The position numbers and the translations under genes were made by a program. Source: JAQICB01 sp046482735 (lineage in GTDB: Bacteria > Bacteroidota > Bacteroidia > Bacteroidales > UBA1715). Taken from it: 5,206 nt of DNA. The stretch lies in assembly GCA_046482735.1 (NCBI GenBank), contig JAWOEL010000084.1:1-5206 (forward strand), read 5' to 3'. The notes beneath the pieces were generated by a model, which worked only from the letters and a program-made list of their open reading frames with translations, searched no databases and was not told the origin of the DNA. Positions 5,170 to 5,206 of the stretch are shown here, one piece after another (the stretch's first letter is position 1; each line of letters begins with the position of its first letter).

Positions 5170-5206
5170 AATGCTTAATGAACTGTCGGAGCACAGAAAC
5201 CCGTCA
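5170..5206. repeat. Direct repeat, copy 2, cut by the window edge
   Basis: Matches 4537-4573 with three differences in 37 bases, at a constant offset of 633. The match runs to the last base of the window, so the repeated unit probably continues. Confidence 0.85.

Larger units (their letters stand above)
4438..5206. other. Gene-free mosaic of short repeats and palindromes
   Basis: About 770 bases contain no ORF with recognisable protein features in any frame. Instead they contain many short inverted and direct repeats, listed separately, and a base composition visibly richer in G+C than the neighbouring genes. The pattern suggests accumulated dispersed repeats (REP/MITE-like) downstream of the transporter gene. 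The region continues past the window edge, because a repeat copy is cut off at base 5206. No obvious terminator for the transporter gene is seen at its start. Confidence 0.7.

Noticed and set aside
4438..5206. CRISPR array
   Set aside because: Repeats are not evenly spaced, differ in sequence and length, and no spacer pattern or cas gene is seen.

Overview
The window is AT-rich bacterial DNA carrying four complete protein genes, all on the + strand, followed by about 770 bases of gene-free, repeat-dense DNA. I favour a member of the Bacteroidota, with moderate confidence. The genes mostly lack a clear Shine-Dalgarno sequence and start after A/T-rich leaders. A perfect TAnnTTTG box, the -7 element of Bacteroidota promoters, lies upstream of the second gene. 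The 3' region contains dispersed repeats of the type that begin with 'cattgcgag', which many bacterial genomes including Bacteroidota carry. No rRNA, tRNA or taxon-specific protein fixes the assignment.

Layout: bases 21-53 hold a strong intrinsic terminator for a + strand gene lying outside the window. Bases 80-342 form a non-coding element with near-perfect terminal inverted repeats and a second, symmetrically placed inner inverted repeat. It looks like a MITE (a small non-autonomous transposable element). It ends about 85 bases before a CPA2-type cation:proton antiporter (428-1693). After a 173-base gap with a candidate promoter comes a family 2 glycosyltransferase (1867-2592). Eighteen bases later comes a membrane protein of the PAP2_C / sphingomyelin-synthase-like type (2611-3300); these two are probably one transcription unit. 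A second ion transporter follows (3418-4437). It belongs to the CaCA (sodium/calcium exchanger) superfamily but has lost the key acidic residue in its first alpha-repeat.

Bases 4438-5206 carry no credible gene. They are a mosaic of short repeats: a run of five consecutive hairpins (4711-4868), a 24-base exact direct repeat bracketing that run, a repeat of at least 37 bases seen near the start of the region and again at the window edge, a REP-like 'cattgcgag' element inside its own inverted repeat, and further palindromes. This part is visibly richer in G+C than the genes.

How the genes might work together: the glycosyltransferase and the PAP2_C protein plausibly act on a membrane lipid, one adding a sugar on the cytoplasmic side and the other handling a phosphate-linked head group in the membrane. 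The two antiporters on either side exchange cations across the inner membrane. The link between the two functions is inference from adjacency only. I did not find a clear, undescribed multi-gene system. The most unusual items are the asymmetric CaCA protein, the sphingomyelin-synthase-like motifs, the MITE-like element and the hairpin array.
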